A stretch of 64,000 nucleotides of DNA, taken from Fontibacterium abundans. GTDB lineage: Bacteria > Pseudomonadota > Alphaproteobacteria > Pelagibacterales > Pelagibacteraceae. Location of the stretch: NCBI GenBank assembly GCA_965235095.1, contig OZ249405.1; one strand, written 5' to 3'. The translations under genes were made by a program, and so were the position numbers. Shown piece by piece: positions 24,246 through 32,883 of this stretch; the first letter of the stretch is position 1; the number at the start of each line of letters is the position of its first letter. The notes beneath the pieces were generated by a model that saw nothing but the letters and a program-made list of their open reading frames with translations, was not told the origin of the DNA and did no database searches.

Positions 24246-25428
24246 AACTTCTTGGATTGTAATTAAAAATCCATCCAAATATAAGTTTTTTTGCTAAAAA
24301 AGATTTCTTTATTATCTTGAACAAAATACTTCTCAAAACAATAAAGAATGGATTTTTCAAGTGAAATAAAAAAACATTTAGATGTGATCTAAGAATTATT
24401 CTTCTAACTCTACTGTTCCGTTTATTAAAATAAAATACACCTAAGTTATTAGTAACATTCTTAACAATTTGTTCATACAAAACATAGGAATCCTCAATTG
24501 CTAGTGCTGCTCCCTGCGCCTGAAATGGCACTGTGCCATGGGAAGAATCTCCTATAAAAATTTGATTATCTCTATAAAAAACTCTCTTTTTTAAAGAAAA
24601 TATCGGCCATCGATATACTTCATGCAATGTATCTAGCGTTTCTCTTAAAATTTTATTTTCTGAAAAAAATAAACTTCTAAACTGATCCGCTGGAAATGGA
24701 ATTGAATAATTTACATCATCGCTTGTATACGTTGTTTTTTTTGAAGATTTACTAATTCCAGTAAAACTTAAATCATTTTGATTGTTAATAAAATAAGTTA
24801 CCAAATGTTTATTGCCGCTAAGCCATAAACGAACAACATCATTCTCTAATGAATATTTTGAATAAAAGTTCTTTAACACTCCTCTGTAAGCGTAAAAATT
24901 TGTATTTTTAATAATATTATTATCTAACCTAGACTTTGAAAACATTCCATCTGCAGAAACTAACAGATCACAATAATCTTCTGAACCATCGCTAAATTTA
25001 ACTCTAATAATATTATGATCCTTAATGGTTTTTACAACTTGTTTGTTATAAAAAATTTCCTTAGGAGTTAAATTTTTTTCTAGAAATTTTATTAAAATAT
25101 TTCTATCGCAGGTTAGGTAAGGAATTTTATCACTAACAATATTTTGAAGATTCATCCTAACTTCAAACTTACTTGTAAAATCACCAGAATGTACTGGGTT
25201 AATACTTAAATAATTAATTCTGTGAAAATTATTGTTTAAAAAAAATTTTGTATCTAAAAAATCTAGTATTCTTACTGCATTTGGAGTTAACTGTATTCCG
25301 GTAGGTCTTGATGACTTTCTTTCAAATCTTTCGTATATCCTAAAATTATTAAAATTACTTTTTTTAAGGAAATTGGCTAGAGTTAATCCAGCAATACCTC
25401 CTCCGACGATAATAATTTTTTTAAACAT
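24229..25428 (-). CDS. FAD-dependent aromatic monooxygenase family protein
   Basis: 399 residues, PHBH-type flavoprotein. The dinucleotide-binding GGGIAGLTLANFLKKS opens the protein, followed by the family DG motif (LVSADGMFSKSR) and the GD motif (IFIGDSSHGTVPFQAQGAAL). GIQLTPNAVRILDFL resembles salicylate hydroxylase and kynurenine 3-monooxygenase relatives; ubiquinone hydroxylases (UbiH/Coq6) share the fold. Substrate is not determinable. The C-terminal 60 residues are basic and hydrophobic (HLNVFLFHLKNPFFIVL), perhaps membrane-associating. It overlaps mutY by 8 bases, so it is probably co-transcribed with it. Confidence 0.8.
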   Translation of the reverse strand: MFKKIIIVGGGIAGLTLANFLKKSNFNNFRIYERFERKSSRPTGIQLTPNAVRILDFLDTKFFLNNNFHRINYLSINPVHSGDFTSKFEVRMNLQNIVSDKIPYLTCDRNILIKFLEKNLTPKEIFYNKQVVKTIKDHNIIRVKFSDGSEDYCDLLVSADGMFSKSRLDNNIIKNTNFYAYRGVLKNFYSKYSLENDVVRLWLSGNKHLVTYFINNQNDLSFTGISKSSKKTTYTSDDVNYSIPFPADQFRSLFFSENKILRETLDTLHEVYRWPIFSLKKRVFYRDNQIFIGDSSHGTVPFQAQGAALAIEDSYVLYEQIVKNVTNNLGVFYFNKRNSRVRRIILRSHLNVFLFHLKNPFFIVLRSILFKIIKKSFLAKKLIFGWIFNYNPRSSSYFF

Positions 25429-26470
25429 ATTTAATTTTTTTTGTTTTTACTAATTCTATAAATTTTTTTGAAAAACTTGATAATAATGAATTATCTATTT
25501 TATTATAATTTATCCAGTAAAATTGATTATCATTTATCTTTTTAATTCTTTTAAAAAGAACAATTTTAATTAACATTTTAATATTAGAAATGTTATGAAC
25601 GAAATTTTTCTTAATTATTTTAGGCTCCCCTTCAAAATGAAAATTATTTTTTTTAAAATTCATATCAAATAAATTTTTTTTATAACTAATTAACGGAAGA
25701 TTTGCAAAATCTTGTAATAATTTATTTTTGTTATTAAAAAATAAAATTTTATTTTTTTCTAAAGCATATAATAAATAATATTTTTTAATATTAACTTTTT
25801 TTTTATTAATTATTTTATAATCGAAATCTTTATTTTTAAAAGAAATACAATTTTTTTTTAAAGGACAAATATTACATCTTGGATTTTGTGGAGCGCATAT
25901 TAATGCTCCCATCTCCATTAATGCTTGCGCAAATTTAGAAAATTTATCTTCTGACTTAATTTGTTTTAGTTTTAAAAGAATGCTATTTTTAAAATTCTTT
26001 TTATTATTTTTATAACCAAATAATCTAGCTACAAATCTTTCGACGTTTCCGTCTACACCTATAAAATCTTTATTAAATGCTATAGCCATTATAGCTGATG
26101 CGGTATAATCGCCTATTCCTGGAAAACTCTTTAAAGTTTCAAAGTCAGCAGGAAGTATTCCTTTATATTGGGACTGAACTATTTTTGCAGTGTTAAGTAA
26201 ATTTTTTGCTCTAGAATAATATCCAAGTCCCTGCCAAAGTTTATAAACTTTATTTAAATTTGCTTTAGATAATTTTTTTAAATTAGGAAATGCTTTTAAA
26301 AACTTATTAAAAAAAGGAATCACTGTTTTAACTTGAGTTTGTTGAAGCATAAACTCACTGACTAAAACTTTATAAATTCTATCCTGAAAACCTCGATATC
26401 TTCGCCATGGTAAATCTCTTTGATGATTATCGTACCAAGCAAGAATTTTATTTGATAAAACATTTTTCAT
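25421..26470 (-). CDS. mutY: A/G-specific adenine DNA glycosylase
   Basis: 349 residues. Removes adenine mispaired with 8-oxoguanine. Helix-hairpin-helix and catalytic loop LKSFPGIGDYTASAIMAIAF and GVDGNVERFVARLF (catalytic Asp) are intact, as is MLQQTQVKTVIPFF with the catalytic Glu-equivalent region upstream. The [4Fe-4S] loop fits C-x6-C-x2-C-x5-C (CAPQNPRCNICPLKKNC). The C-terminal NUDIX-like 8-oxoG domain is weakly conserved. Its start codon shares bases with the divergent DUF721 gene (CATG). Confidence 0.96.
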   Translation of the reverse strand: MKNVLSNKILAWYDNHQRDLPWRRYRGFQDRIYKVLVSEFMLQQTQVKTVIPFFNKFLKAFPNLKKLSKANLNKVYKLWQGLGYYSRAKNLLNTAKIVQSQYKGILPADFETLKSFPGIGDYTASAIMAIAFNKDFIGVDGNVERFVARLFGYKNNKKNFKNSILLKLKQIKSEDKFSKFAQALMEMGALICAPQNPRCNICPLKKNCISFKNKDFDYKIINKKKVNIKKYYLLYALEKNKILFFNNKNKLLQDFANLPLISYKKNLFDMNFKKNNFHFEGEPKIIKKNFVHNISNIKMLIKIVLFKRIKKINDNQFYWINYNKIDNSLLSSFSKKFIELVKTKKIKYV

Positions 26471-26915
26471 GGTGATGGATAAATCTTCAAATAAATTATT
26501 TACTCAAGGTTTAAGACCTTTGCAAAGTTTATTACCAGAAAATGCAAAAAAAATACTAAAAAAAGACGGCTTTGTATATTTTGAAATAATTAAAAATTGG
26601 AAAAACATTGTTGGTGAAAAAATGTTTAAAAATGTCGCTCCTTTAAAAATTAAAAAAATTAATAATGAAAATATTCTCTCAGTAAATGTTAACAAAAATA
26701 TAATGATAGAAATTGAATATTCGAGAGATCAAATTATTGAAAAAATTAATAGCTATCTCGGATTTAATGCTATTAATAAAATACAAATTATATCTAAAGA
26801 TTCTTCTTTTGAGATTAAAAAGAAAAAAATCATATTAAGTGAAAATATTTTAAAAAAAATAAATGAAATTAAAAGTGAAAATTTAAAAAAAATTTTTTTA
26901 AAACTTAATAAATAA
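26469..26915 (+). CDS. DUF721 (DciA-like) protein
   Basis: 148 residues. The DUF721 core is visible: FEIIKNWKNIVGEKMFKNVA, then a beta-rich segment ILSVNVNKNIMIEIEY and INSYLGFNAINKIQII. DUF721 includes DciA, the replicative-helicase loader of bacteria lacking DnaC; whether this member loads helicase is inferred. Starts possible at 26469 or 26475 (second Met). The first option overlaps the mutY start codon by two bases on the opposite strand. Followed 7 bases later by the DsbA-like gene, as is usual in alphaproteobacteria. Confidence 0.8.
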   Translation: MVMDKSSNKLFTQGLRPLQSLLPENAKKILKKDGFVYFEIIKNWKNIVGEKMFKNVAPLKIKKINNENILSVNVNKNIMIEIEYSRDQIIEKINSYLGFNAINKIQIISKDSSFEIKKKKIILSENILKKINEIKSENLKKIFLKLNK

Positions 26916-26922
26916 AATTATA

Positions 26923-27528
26923 ATGACTATAATAAAAAATTATTTAAAAAATATTTTAATCGTTTCTTCTTTTATATTATTTAGCTCTTTTTCTTATGGA
27001 CAAAATAATGAGGAAATATTCATTGGTAATAAAAACGCAAAAGTAGAAATTAAAATTTACAGTTCATTTACATGTCCGCATTGCGCTAATTTTCATAAGA
27101 ACACTTATCCAAAATTAGTAAAGGAATATGCAAGTAAGGATTTAATTAAAATTAGCTTTATTGATTTTCCACTAGATATTGCAGCATTAAATGCATCAAA
27201 AATTGTTAGATGCTCGGCAAAAGAATCAAGTATCTTGCTAATTGATGAGATTTATAAAAATCAAAATGCTTGGTCCGCAGGAGACAAGATACAAGAAATT
27301 AATAAAAAATTATTTTTGATAGCTAATAAATTTAATTTATCTGATGAAAAACTTTCAAACTGTTTAAAGGATCAAAAATTGGAGGAAAAAATATTAAACG
27401 ATAGAATTGATGGTCAAAAAAAATATTCTATTAACTCTACTCCTACTATTATTATTAATGAAAAAAAATTTGAAGGAAATCTTACTTTTGAAAATTTATC
27501 AAAAGAAATATCTAAAAAATTAAAATGA
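26923..27528 (+). CDS. DsbA-family periplasmic thiol oxidoreductase
   Basis: 201 residues. Signal peptide (NILIVSSFILFSSFSYG), then a thioredoxin fold with active site SFTCPHCANFHKN (CPHC) and the cis-Pro loop NSTPTIIINEKKF. It probably forms or reshuffles disulfides in the periplasm, useful for c-type cytochromes and envelope proteins. Shorter than E. coli DsbA but typical of the alphaproteobacterial DsbA-like group located between DUF721 and smc. Overlaps smc by 4 bases (ATGA). Confidence 0.88.
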   Translation: MTIIKNYLKNILIVSSFILFSSFSYGQNNEEIFIGNKNAKVEIKIYSSFTCPHCANFHKNTYPKLVKEYASKDLIKISFIDFPLDIAALNASKIVRCSAKESSILLIDEIYKNQNAWSAGDKIQEINKKLFLIANKFNLSDEKLSNCLKDQKLEEKILNDRIDGQKKYSINSTPTIIINEKKFEGNLTFENLSKEISKKLK

Positions 27529-30167
27529 AATTTAAAAAACTAGAAATAGTTGGTTTCAAATCATTTGCCGATAGAACTCATTTATTAATTGAGGATGGCC
27601 TTACAGGAATTGTTGGGCCAAATGGTTGTGGAAAATCAAATATTGTCGAAGCTTTAAGATGGTGTATGGGAGAAACTTCCGCAAAAAGCCTGAGAGGTAG
27701 CGGCATGGAGGATGTAATATTTTCTGGAACATCAAACCGCCCTTCTAAAAATATTGCTGAGGTTAATGTTCTTCTAGAAAATAACGAAAATATTCCTCAA
27801 TTTAGGGATACTCCAGAAATAGAAGTGAAAAGAAGAATAGAAAAAGACAAAGGCTCTAGTTACTACATTAATGGAAAAGAAGTTCGGGCAAGAGACGTGC
27901 AAATATTATTTGCGGACCTTTCTACAGGAGCTCACTCTCCGTCAATGGTAAGTCAGGGAAAAGTTGGATCTTTAATTACTGCAAAGCCTACGGATAGAAG
28001 AGCAATATTAGAAGAGGCCGCTGGTATTGGAGGACTTCACGCTAGAAGACATGAAGCTGAGCTAAGATTAAATGCTGCAGAAAATAATCTTAAAAAAGCA
28101 GACGACATAATGAAGCAAATCGAACTTCAGTTAAAAAATTTATTAAAACAAGCAGAAGAGGCCTCAAGATATAAAACAATATCAAATGATATTAAAAAAA
28201 GTGAAGCATTGCTCTCTTATTTAAAAATTCAAGAAATTAATAAAGAACTCAAAGAAAGTCAGGAAGGCTTAAACGAAATTGATGATGATATTAGTGCAGT
28301 AACAATTGAAAAAAATTATAGCAGCGAACTATTAGAAAGTGAAAACAAAAGAATTAAGCCTCTAAGAAATGATTTTGCAGAAATTACAAGCAAACTACAA
28401 AGACTAAATCTAGAATATGAAGATTTATTCAAGCAAGAACAAAGAACTAAAGAAGAATCTGAAAAACTTAGAATTGATTTAAAAAATACTAATGATGATC
28501 TGCAGAGTGAAAATATTAACATTAATAATGCTAACTCTAATATTAAGCGATTAACGGAAGAAAAGTCTGAAATATTAGAGTTTGAAAAAACTTATTATGA
28601 AATTGAAAATAAAACTAATAACGATTTTAAAAAAATTTCAGAAGAATTAAATCTTGAACAAAAAGCACTTGAGAATCTATCGGAGAAAATATTTGCAAAT
28701 ATTGAAAATACCGAAACTAAAAATGCTATTAATAATTATTTAAATTATTTTAAAAATTTTAGTAATAACCAGTCTAGAATATTAAATGATACAATAAATA
28801 ATTTTGAAAACATTGGATCTCAAAAGGTTAAAGAAAATTTAAGAAATGTTCTAATTAGTTTTGAAGAAACATCTAAAAATATTGAAAATTTACATAATCT
28901 AATCAAGAAAGATCATGAACAATTATCAACTTTTAATAAAGAAGATGTAAAGAACGAATTTACTCAAAAAACTTTTTTACTTAAAGAACTACAAGAAAAA
29001 TATGCAGTATTTCTAAGCAAGTATGAAACGATAAAGAACGATTCTATTAAAAGAAAAGAAAGAGTTAAGAGTATTGATACTGAAATAGATAACTGGCGTA
29101 ATTTAGAACAAAACTCAAAAACAAAGTCAGAAAGTCTTTTATCAAGACTAAAAAATTTAGAAAAAGAAATCACTAAAATTCAAATTAAGCCAAGTGAAAT
29201 TGGTGAGCAAAAAGGATTTTATCAAGAAAATATAAAAAATACTGAAGAGGCTAGAACAAAGATTAATTCTGAAATTGAAATTGCAGAAAATAAAATCACG
29301 GAAATTAATAAGGTTTTAACAGATATTAATGAAAAGGTTCTGATTGGACGTGAGAAAAAAGTGCGCTTCGAAACGCTTATAGATAATCATAAGGTAAAAA
29401 TTACAGAGTTAGAAAATAAAGTTAAGGAAGATTTTAAATGTTCAATAGACGATCTATTAAATGAAGAGGATAAATTAACTATTGAAAATACAAGTATTGA
29501 AAAAACAGAGGTCTCATTAAAAGCTCTTAAAGATGAAAGAGATAATATGGGCGCTGTAAATTTAAGAGCAGATGATGAAACTAAAAATCTTGAAAATCAA
29601 ATAAATAAAATGATGGAAGATAGAAAAGATCTTCTGGCTGGAATATTAAAACTAAAATCTAGCATTAACCAATTAAATCAAAAAGGAAGGGAAAAACTGA
29701 TCGATGCCTATGATAAAGTGGGAAGAAAATTTAATGACGTATATACAAAATTATTCGGAGGAGGAAATGCTAGGCTTGAACTTATAGAATCTGACGATCC
29801 TTTGGAAGCTGGTTTAGAACTTTTAGTAAGTCCTCCTGGAAAAAAATTGCAGTCAATTACTTTGCTATCGGGTGGCGAACAGGCTTTGACTGCTATGGCT
29901 TTAATTTTTGCAGTATTCTTAATTAACCCAGCTCCTATTTGCATTTTGGATGAGGTAGATGCTCCACTGGACGATGCAAACGTTACAAGATTTTGTTCGT
30001 TAATAGAAGAGTTAACAAAAATTACCGAAACAAAATTTATAGTTATTACTCACCATGCTTTGACAATGTCTAGAATGAATAGATTGTACGGGGTAACGAT
30101 GGCTGAGAGAGGTGTAAGTCAACTGGTCGCTGTGGATCTTGAAAAAGCAGAAGAAATGGTAGCATAA
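27525..30167 (+). CDS. smc: SMC-family chromosome segregation ATPase, short form without recognisable hinge
   Basis: 880 residues against about 1150 in typical bacterial SMC. Head motifs are excellent: IVGPNGCGKSNIVEALRWCM (Walker A, residues 29-48), LSGGEQALTAMAL (signature, from 781) and PICILDEVDAPLDD (Walker B/D-loop, about 804-817). Residues about 180-700 are charged coiled coil rich in Asn, Lys and Glu. I cannot find the globular, glycine-rich hinge that normally splits the coil. The centre (about 395-450) is instead Asn-rich helix. Its place after DUF721 and dsbA is the standard alphaproteobacterial position, so it is the chromosomal SMC rather than a RecN or SbcC. Confidence 0.9.
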   Translation: MKFKKLEIVGFKSFADRTHLLIEDGLTGIVGPNGCGKSNIVEALRWCMGETSAKSLRGSGMEDVIFSGTSNRPSKNIAEVNVLLENNENIPQFRDTPEIEVKRRIEKDKGSSYYINGKEVRARDVQILFADLSTGAHSPSMVSQGKVGSLITAKPTDRRAILEEAAGIGGLHARRHEAELRLNAAENNLKKADDIMKQIELQLKNLLKQAEEASRYKTISNDIKKSEALLSYLKIQEINKELKESQEGLNEIDDDISAVTIEKNYSSELLESENKRIKPLRNDFAEITSKLQRLNLEYEDLFKQEQRTKEESEKLRIDLKNTNDDLQSENININNANSNIKRLTEEKSEILEFEKTYYEIENKTNNDFKKISEELNLEQKALENLSEKIFANIENTETKNAINNYLNYFKNFSNNQSRILNDTINNFENIGSQKVKENLRNVLISFEETSKNIENLHNLIKKDHEQLSTFNKEDVKNEFTQKTFLLKELQEKYAVFLSKYETIKNDSIKRKERVKSIDTEIDNWRNLEQNSKTKSESLLSRLKNLEKEITKIQIKPSEIGEQKGFYQENIKNTEEARTKINSEIEIAENKITEINKVLTDINEKVLIGREKKVRFETLIDNHKVKITELENKVKEDFKCSIDDLLNEEDKLTIENTSIEKTEVSLKALKDERDNMGAVNLRADDETKNLENQINKMMEDRKDLLAGILKLKSSINQLNQKGREKLIDAYDKVGRKFNDVYTKLFGGGNARLELIESDDPLEAGLELLVSPPGKKLQSITLLSGGEQALTAMALIFAVFLINPAPICILDEVDAPLDDANVTRFCSLIEELTKITETKFIVITHHALTMSRMNRLYGVTMAERGVSQLVAVDLEKAEEMVA

Positions 30168-30173
30168 AGGTCA

Positions 30174-30446
30174 ATGTCAGAATTTGACGATCTTAAAAAG
30201 AAGATCGAGTTAACTAAAAATAAAAATAAGATTAATTTATCCAAAAATAATAATAATACACTCGGTTTAGCATTAAGAATTAGCACAGAACTTGTTGCTG
30301 CAGTTTTTGTCGCAACTTTTATTGGTTACTACCTAGATAAATGGTTAGGAACTAAGCCAATTTTTATAATAATTCTATTTATAGTTGGTATTGCGGCTGG
30401 AATATTTAATGTTGTGCGATCTGCAAAAATGATTAATAAAGGCTAA
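30174..30446 (+). CDS. atpI: ATP synthase accessory protein AtpI/AtpZ
   Basis: 90 residues. Charged N-terminus followed by two membrane helices (LGLALRISTELVAAVFVATF and PIFIIILFIVGIAAGIFNVV) with the conserved GYYLDKWLGT turn between them. AtpI helps assemble the c-ring and may take part in Mg transport. First gene of the F0 operon. AAAGG lies 7 bases before the ATG. Starts 6 bases after smc, so smc read-through is possible. Confidence 0.9.
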   Translation: MSEFDDLKKKIELTKNKNKINLSKNNNNTLGLALRISTELVAAVFVATFIGYYLDKWLGTKPIFIIILFIVGIAAGIFNVVRSAKMINKG

Positions 30447-30450
30447 ATTT

Positions 30451-31185
30451 ATGGCAACTAATCCAATGCAACAATTTGAGGTTCACAGAATAGGACCTTC
30501 CCTATCTTTCAATGGAGTGGACCTATCTTTTACAAACTCAAGTCTTTTTATGCTTATTAGTTCAATATTAATTATTATTTTTTTTATAGCAGGAACTAGC
30601 AGAGTTAATATTGTTCCTGGCAAGATTCAGTTACTTAATGAGTTGGTCTTCAATTTTATTTCTAAAATGATTAATGAAACCGTTGGTCCAAATGCCAGAC
30701 CTTATTTTTCTTTTATCTTAACTATATTTTTATTTATTTTAACCCTAAATATGGTTGGTTTATTGCCCTATGCCTTCACTGTTACAAGTCAGATAATTAT
30801 TACATTCTTTCTTGCTGCTGTAATATTTGTTGGAGTAACAATAGTTGGGTTTGCAAAAAACGGCATTGGATTTTTAAAAATATTTGCTCCCTCAGGAGTA
30901 CCTATTTTTTTATTTCCCATTATAGTTGCAATTGAAATTATATCTTTTTTAAGCAGACCTGTAAGTTTGTCAGTTCGTTTATTTGCAAATATGCTTGCCG
31001 GGCATACAATGCTTAAAGTGTTTGGTGGTTTTGTTGTAAGTCTAGGTATTGTTGGAGGGTGGCTTCCTTTAAGCTTTTCTGTTGCTTTAACAGCACTAGA
31101 AATATTGGTAGCTTTTTTACAAGCTTATGTATTTGCAGTTTTATCGTGTATTTATTTAAATGATGCTTTAAATATGCATCACTAA
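30451..31185 (+). CDS. atpB: F0F1 ATP synthase subunit a
   Basis: 244 residues, polytopic. The essential arginine lies in PVSLSVRLFANMLAGH, and the final helices ILVAFLQAYVFAVLSCIYL are typical. It forms the proton half-channels against the c-ring. Second in the operon; followed by a 34-bp gap carrying a strong ribosome-binding site for atpE. Confidence 0.97.
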   Translation: MATNPMQQFEVHRIGPSLSFNGVDLSFTNSSLFMLISSILIIIFFIAGTSRVNIVPGKIQLLNELVFNFISKMINETVGPNARPYFSFILTIFLFILTLNMVGLLPYAFTVTSQIIITFFLAAVIFVGVTIVGFAKNGIGFLKIFAPSGVPIFLFPIIVAIEIISFLSRPVSLSVRLFANMLAGHTMLKVFGGFVVSLGIVGGWLPLSFSVALTALEILVAFLQAYVFAVLSCIYLNDALNMHH

Positions 31186-31206
31186 AAAATTAACAACTAA
31201 CAAAAA

Positions 31207-31212
31207 AAGGAG
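31207..31212 (+). promoter_or_regulatory. Strong Shine-Dalgarno of atpE
   Basis: AAGGAG ends 7 bases before the atpE ATG within an A-rich leader. Most genes in this window lack any such match, so this marks atpE for high translation, fitting the many c subunits needed per ATP synthase. Confidence 0.8.
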
Positions 31213-31219
31213 AAAAAAA

Positions 31220-31447
31220 ATGGAACTAGCAGCAGCAAAAATGATAGGAGCTGGATTAGCAGCAATAGCTTTGGCTGGAGTTGGAGTAGGTATGGGAACA
31301 ATATTCGGCAACTATTTATCGGCAGCTATAAGAAATCCTTCTGCAGCTCAAAAACAATTTCCTACTTTATTATTAGGATTTGCTCTTACAGAAGCTATAG
31401 GTTTATTTGCTTTAGTTATCGCTCTTTTAATACTTTTTGCATTTTAA
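31220..31447 (+). CDS. atpE: F0F1 ATP synthase subunit c
   Basis: 75-residue hairpin of two helices. The first carries the glycine repeat (LAGVGVGMGTIFGN), the polar loop is RNPSAAQKQF, and the second has the proton-carrying Glu in FALTEAIGLFALV. Absence of the extra polar residues of Na-type rings suggests H+ coupling. It has the best ribosome-binding site in the operon and is followed by an AT hairpin; both would favour extra c subunit. Confidence 0.97.
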   Translation: MELAAAKMIGAGLAAIALAGVGVGMGTIFGNYLSAAIRNPSAAQKQFPTLLLGFALTEAIGLFALVIALLILFAF

Positions 31448-31474
31448 TTATTAAAATTAATTAATTTAATAATT
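31446..31474 (+). repeat. Stem-loop between atpE and atpF'
   Basis: AATTATTAAA (31446-31455) and TTTAATAATT (31465-31474) are exact reverse complements with a 9-base loop. It overlaps the last bases of the atpE stop. It could protect the 3' end of an atpE message or attenuate the b/b' genes; being all A/T it would be weak. Confidence 0.4.
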
Positions 31475-31481
31475 TTAAGTA

Positions 31482-32060
31482 ATGAAGAACAAAAGTGTAG
31501 CTATTATAATTTATTTGCTATTTTCTAATAAAATAGCATTTGCCAAAGAAGGCATGCCTCAACTTAATCCAGAGTTTTGGTTATCTCAAATCTTATGGTT
31601 AACTATAATTTTTGTAATACTATATTTTTTAATTCAGAAGTTTTTTAGTCCTAAATTGTTTGCATTAATAGACTCAAGAACAAATTTTATTAAATCACTT
31701 TTAGAAGAGGCTGAGAGTTGCAAGAATCAAATTCAAAAATTAGAAAATGAATATAATCTAATTATTTCTGAAGCGAAAAATCAATCACAGAAAATATCTA
31801 TAAAATTAAAAAATGATTTTAATGACAAAATTTCTTTGAAAAGAAAAGAATTTGAAAATATACTAAATTCAGAAACCGTAAAAGCTGAGGAGGAAATAAA
31901 TAATTTTAAAAAACAAACTTTAGAAAATATTCAAAATATAGCTGGAGATTTTTCTAAAGAATTAATAGAAAAAATAACTGGCACAGCTCCTAACAGCAGC
32001 AATCTCAATGCGGTGATTTTGGAGATCTCTAACAAAGAAAAAAAATCTCAATATGTTTGA
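31482..32060 (+). CDS. atpF': F0F1 ATP synthase subunit b'
   Basis: 192 residues. A hydrophobic, signal-like N-terminus (VAIIIYLLFSNKIAFA) precedes GMPQLNPEFW and the true membrane helix ILWLTIIFVILYFLI, then a long charged helix. The MPQL-F-x-W entry is typical of the alphaproteobacterial b' subunit. It forms the peripheral stalk with b. Overlaps atpF by 8 bases. Confidence 0.9.
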   Translation: MKNKSVAIIIYLLFSNKIAFAKEGMPQLNPEFWLSQILWLTIIFVILYFLIQKFFSPKLFALIDSRTNFIKSLLEEAESCKNQIQKLENEYNLIISEAKNQSQKISIKLKNDFNDKISLKRKEFENILNSETVKAEEEINNFKKQTLENIQNIAGDFSKELIEKITGTAPNSSNLNAVILEISNKEKKSQYV

Positions 32061-32550
32061 TGCGACTTTCTGGGTAGCAATATCCTTTGTAATTTTTTGC
32101 TTAATAATTATCTATAAAAAAATTCCTCAGGTAATTAACAATTTGTTAGATAACAAAATTAATGAAATTAAATCTGAAATAGATAATGCAAAAAATTTAA
32201 AAAACGAAAGTGAACAATTGCTACTAAAATACAAAAGAAAGATAGAAGAAGCCCATACTGAAAGTGGTAAAATTATTAATAGTGAAAAAAAAGAAACTGA
32301 AATTTTTATTAAAGAATCGGAAAATAAATTTGAACAATTAATTGCTAATAAAAAAAAATCATTAGAACAAAAATTAGATCAAATGAGAATTAAGGCGATC
32401 AAAGATATACAAAATATATCCAATAAAATTGCTCTAGAAGCGGTAAAAAAAATAATATCAAATTCCACTAATGATGAAAAAATGAAAGCGGTAAATCAAA
32501 AAAACCTGGAAAAAATTTTTGTTAATTTAAAGAATTCTAAAACTTCTTAA
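32053..32550 (+). CDS. atpF: F0F1 ATP synthase subunit b
   Basis: 165 residues. One N-terminal helix (FWVAISFVIFCLIIIYK) then a continuous coiled coil rich in Lys and Glu. Last gene of the F0 operon. The F1 genes (atpHAGDC) are not in the window, consistent with the split F0/F1 operons of alphaproteobacteria. It overlaps the convergent CDGSH gene by 4 bases. Confidence 0.93.
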   Translation: MFDATFWVAISFVIFCLIIIYKKIPQVINNLLDNKINEIKSEIDNAKNLKNESEQLLLKYKRKIEEAHTESGKIINSEKKETEIFIKESENKFEQLIANKKKSLEQKLDQMRIKAIKDIQNISNKIALEAVKKIISNSTNDEKMKAVNQKNLEKIFVNLKNSKTS

Positions 32551-32786
32551 CTTTTTGAGTGAGACCCATCACAAAAAGGTTTTTTATTTGTTTTTTTGCA
32601 CCCGCATAAAAAATAAGATTTGTCTTCTTGTACTGTAAATTTAATAGGTGCTAAATTTGTAGTCTTATGAGAGCCATCACAAAAAGTACCGTCTTTAGAT
32701 AGTCCGCAGGCACACCAGTAATAATCTTTGTCTTTTTGTAAATGGACTTTTATTGGATTTTGTTTTTTAATAAATTTTTCTTGCAT
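32547..32786 (-). CDS. Double CDGSH iron-sulfur protein
   Basis: 79 residues with two tandem CDGSH motifs: CACGLSKDGTFCDGSH (about residues 27-42) and CGCKKTNKKPFCDGSH (about 61-76). Each supplies the three Cys and one His that bind a [2Fe-2S] cluster in the mitoNEET family. Two motifs in one chain resemble the mitochondrial CISD3 type, which works as a monomer. Likely a soluble redox or cluster-transfer protein. TATAAT appears only 3 bases before the ATG, too close to be a normal promoter for this start. Confidence 0.92.
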   Translation of the reverse strand: MQEKFIKKQNPIKVHLQKDKDYYWCACGLSKDGTFCDGSHKTTNLAPIKFTVQEDKSYFLCGCKKTNKKPFCDGSHSKS

Positions 32787-32883
32787 GTTATTATAGCATA
32801 AATTGTATCTTAAGTTATTTCAATGAACAAAAAATTAACTTTAATTAGATGTGAATTTATAGATACTATTTATATTTATTGGT

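Noticed and set aside
32787..32800. TATAAT 3 bases before the CDGSH start codon as its promoter
   Set aside because: Transcription would begin at or after the ATG and remove the start codon. Another promoter or coincidence is more likely.
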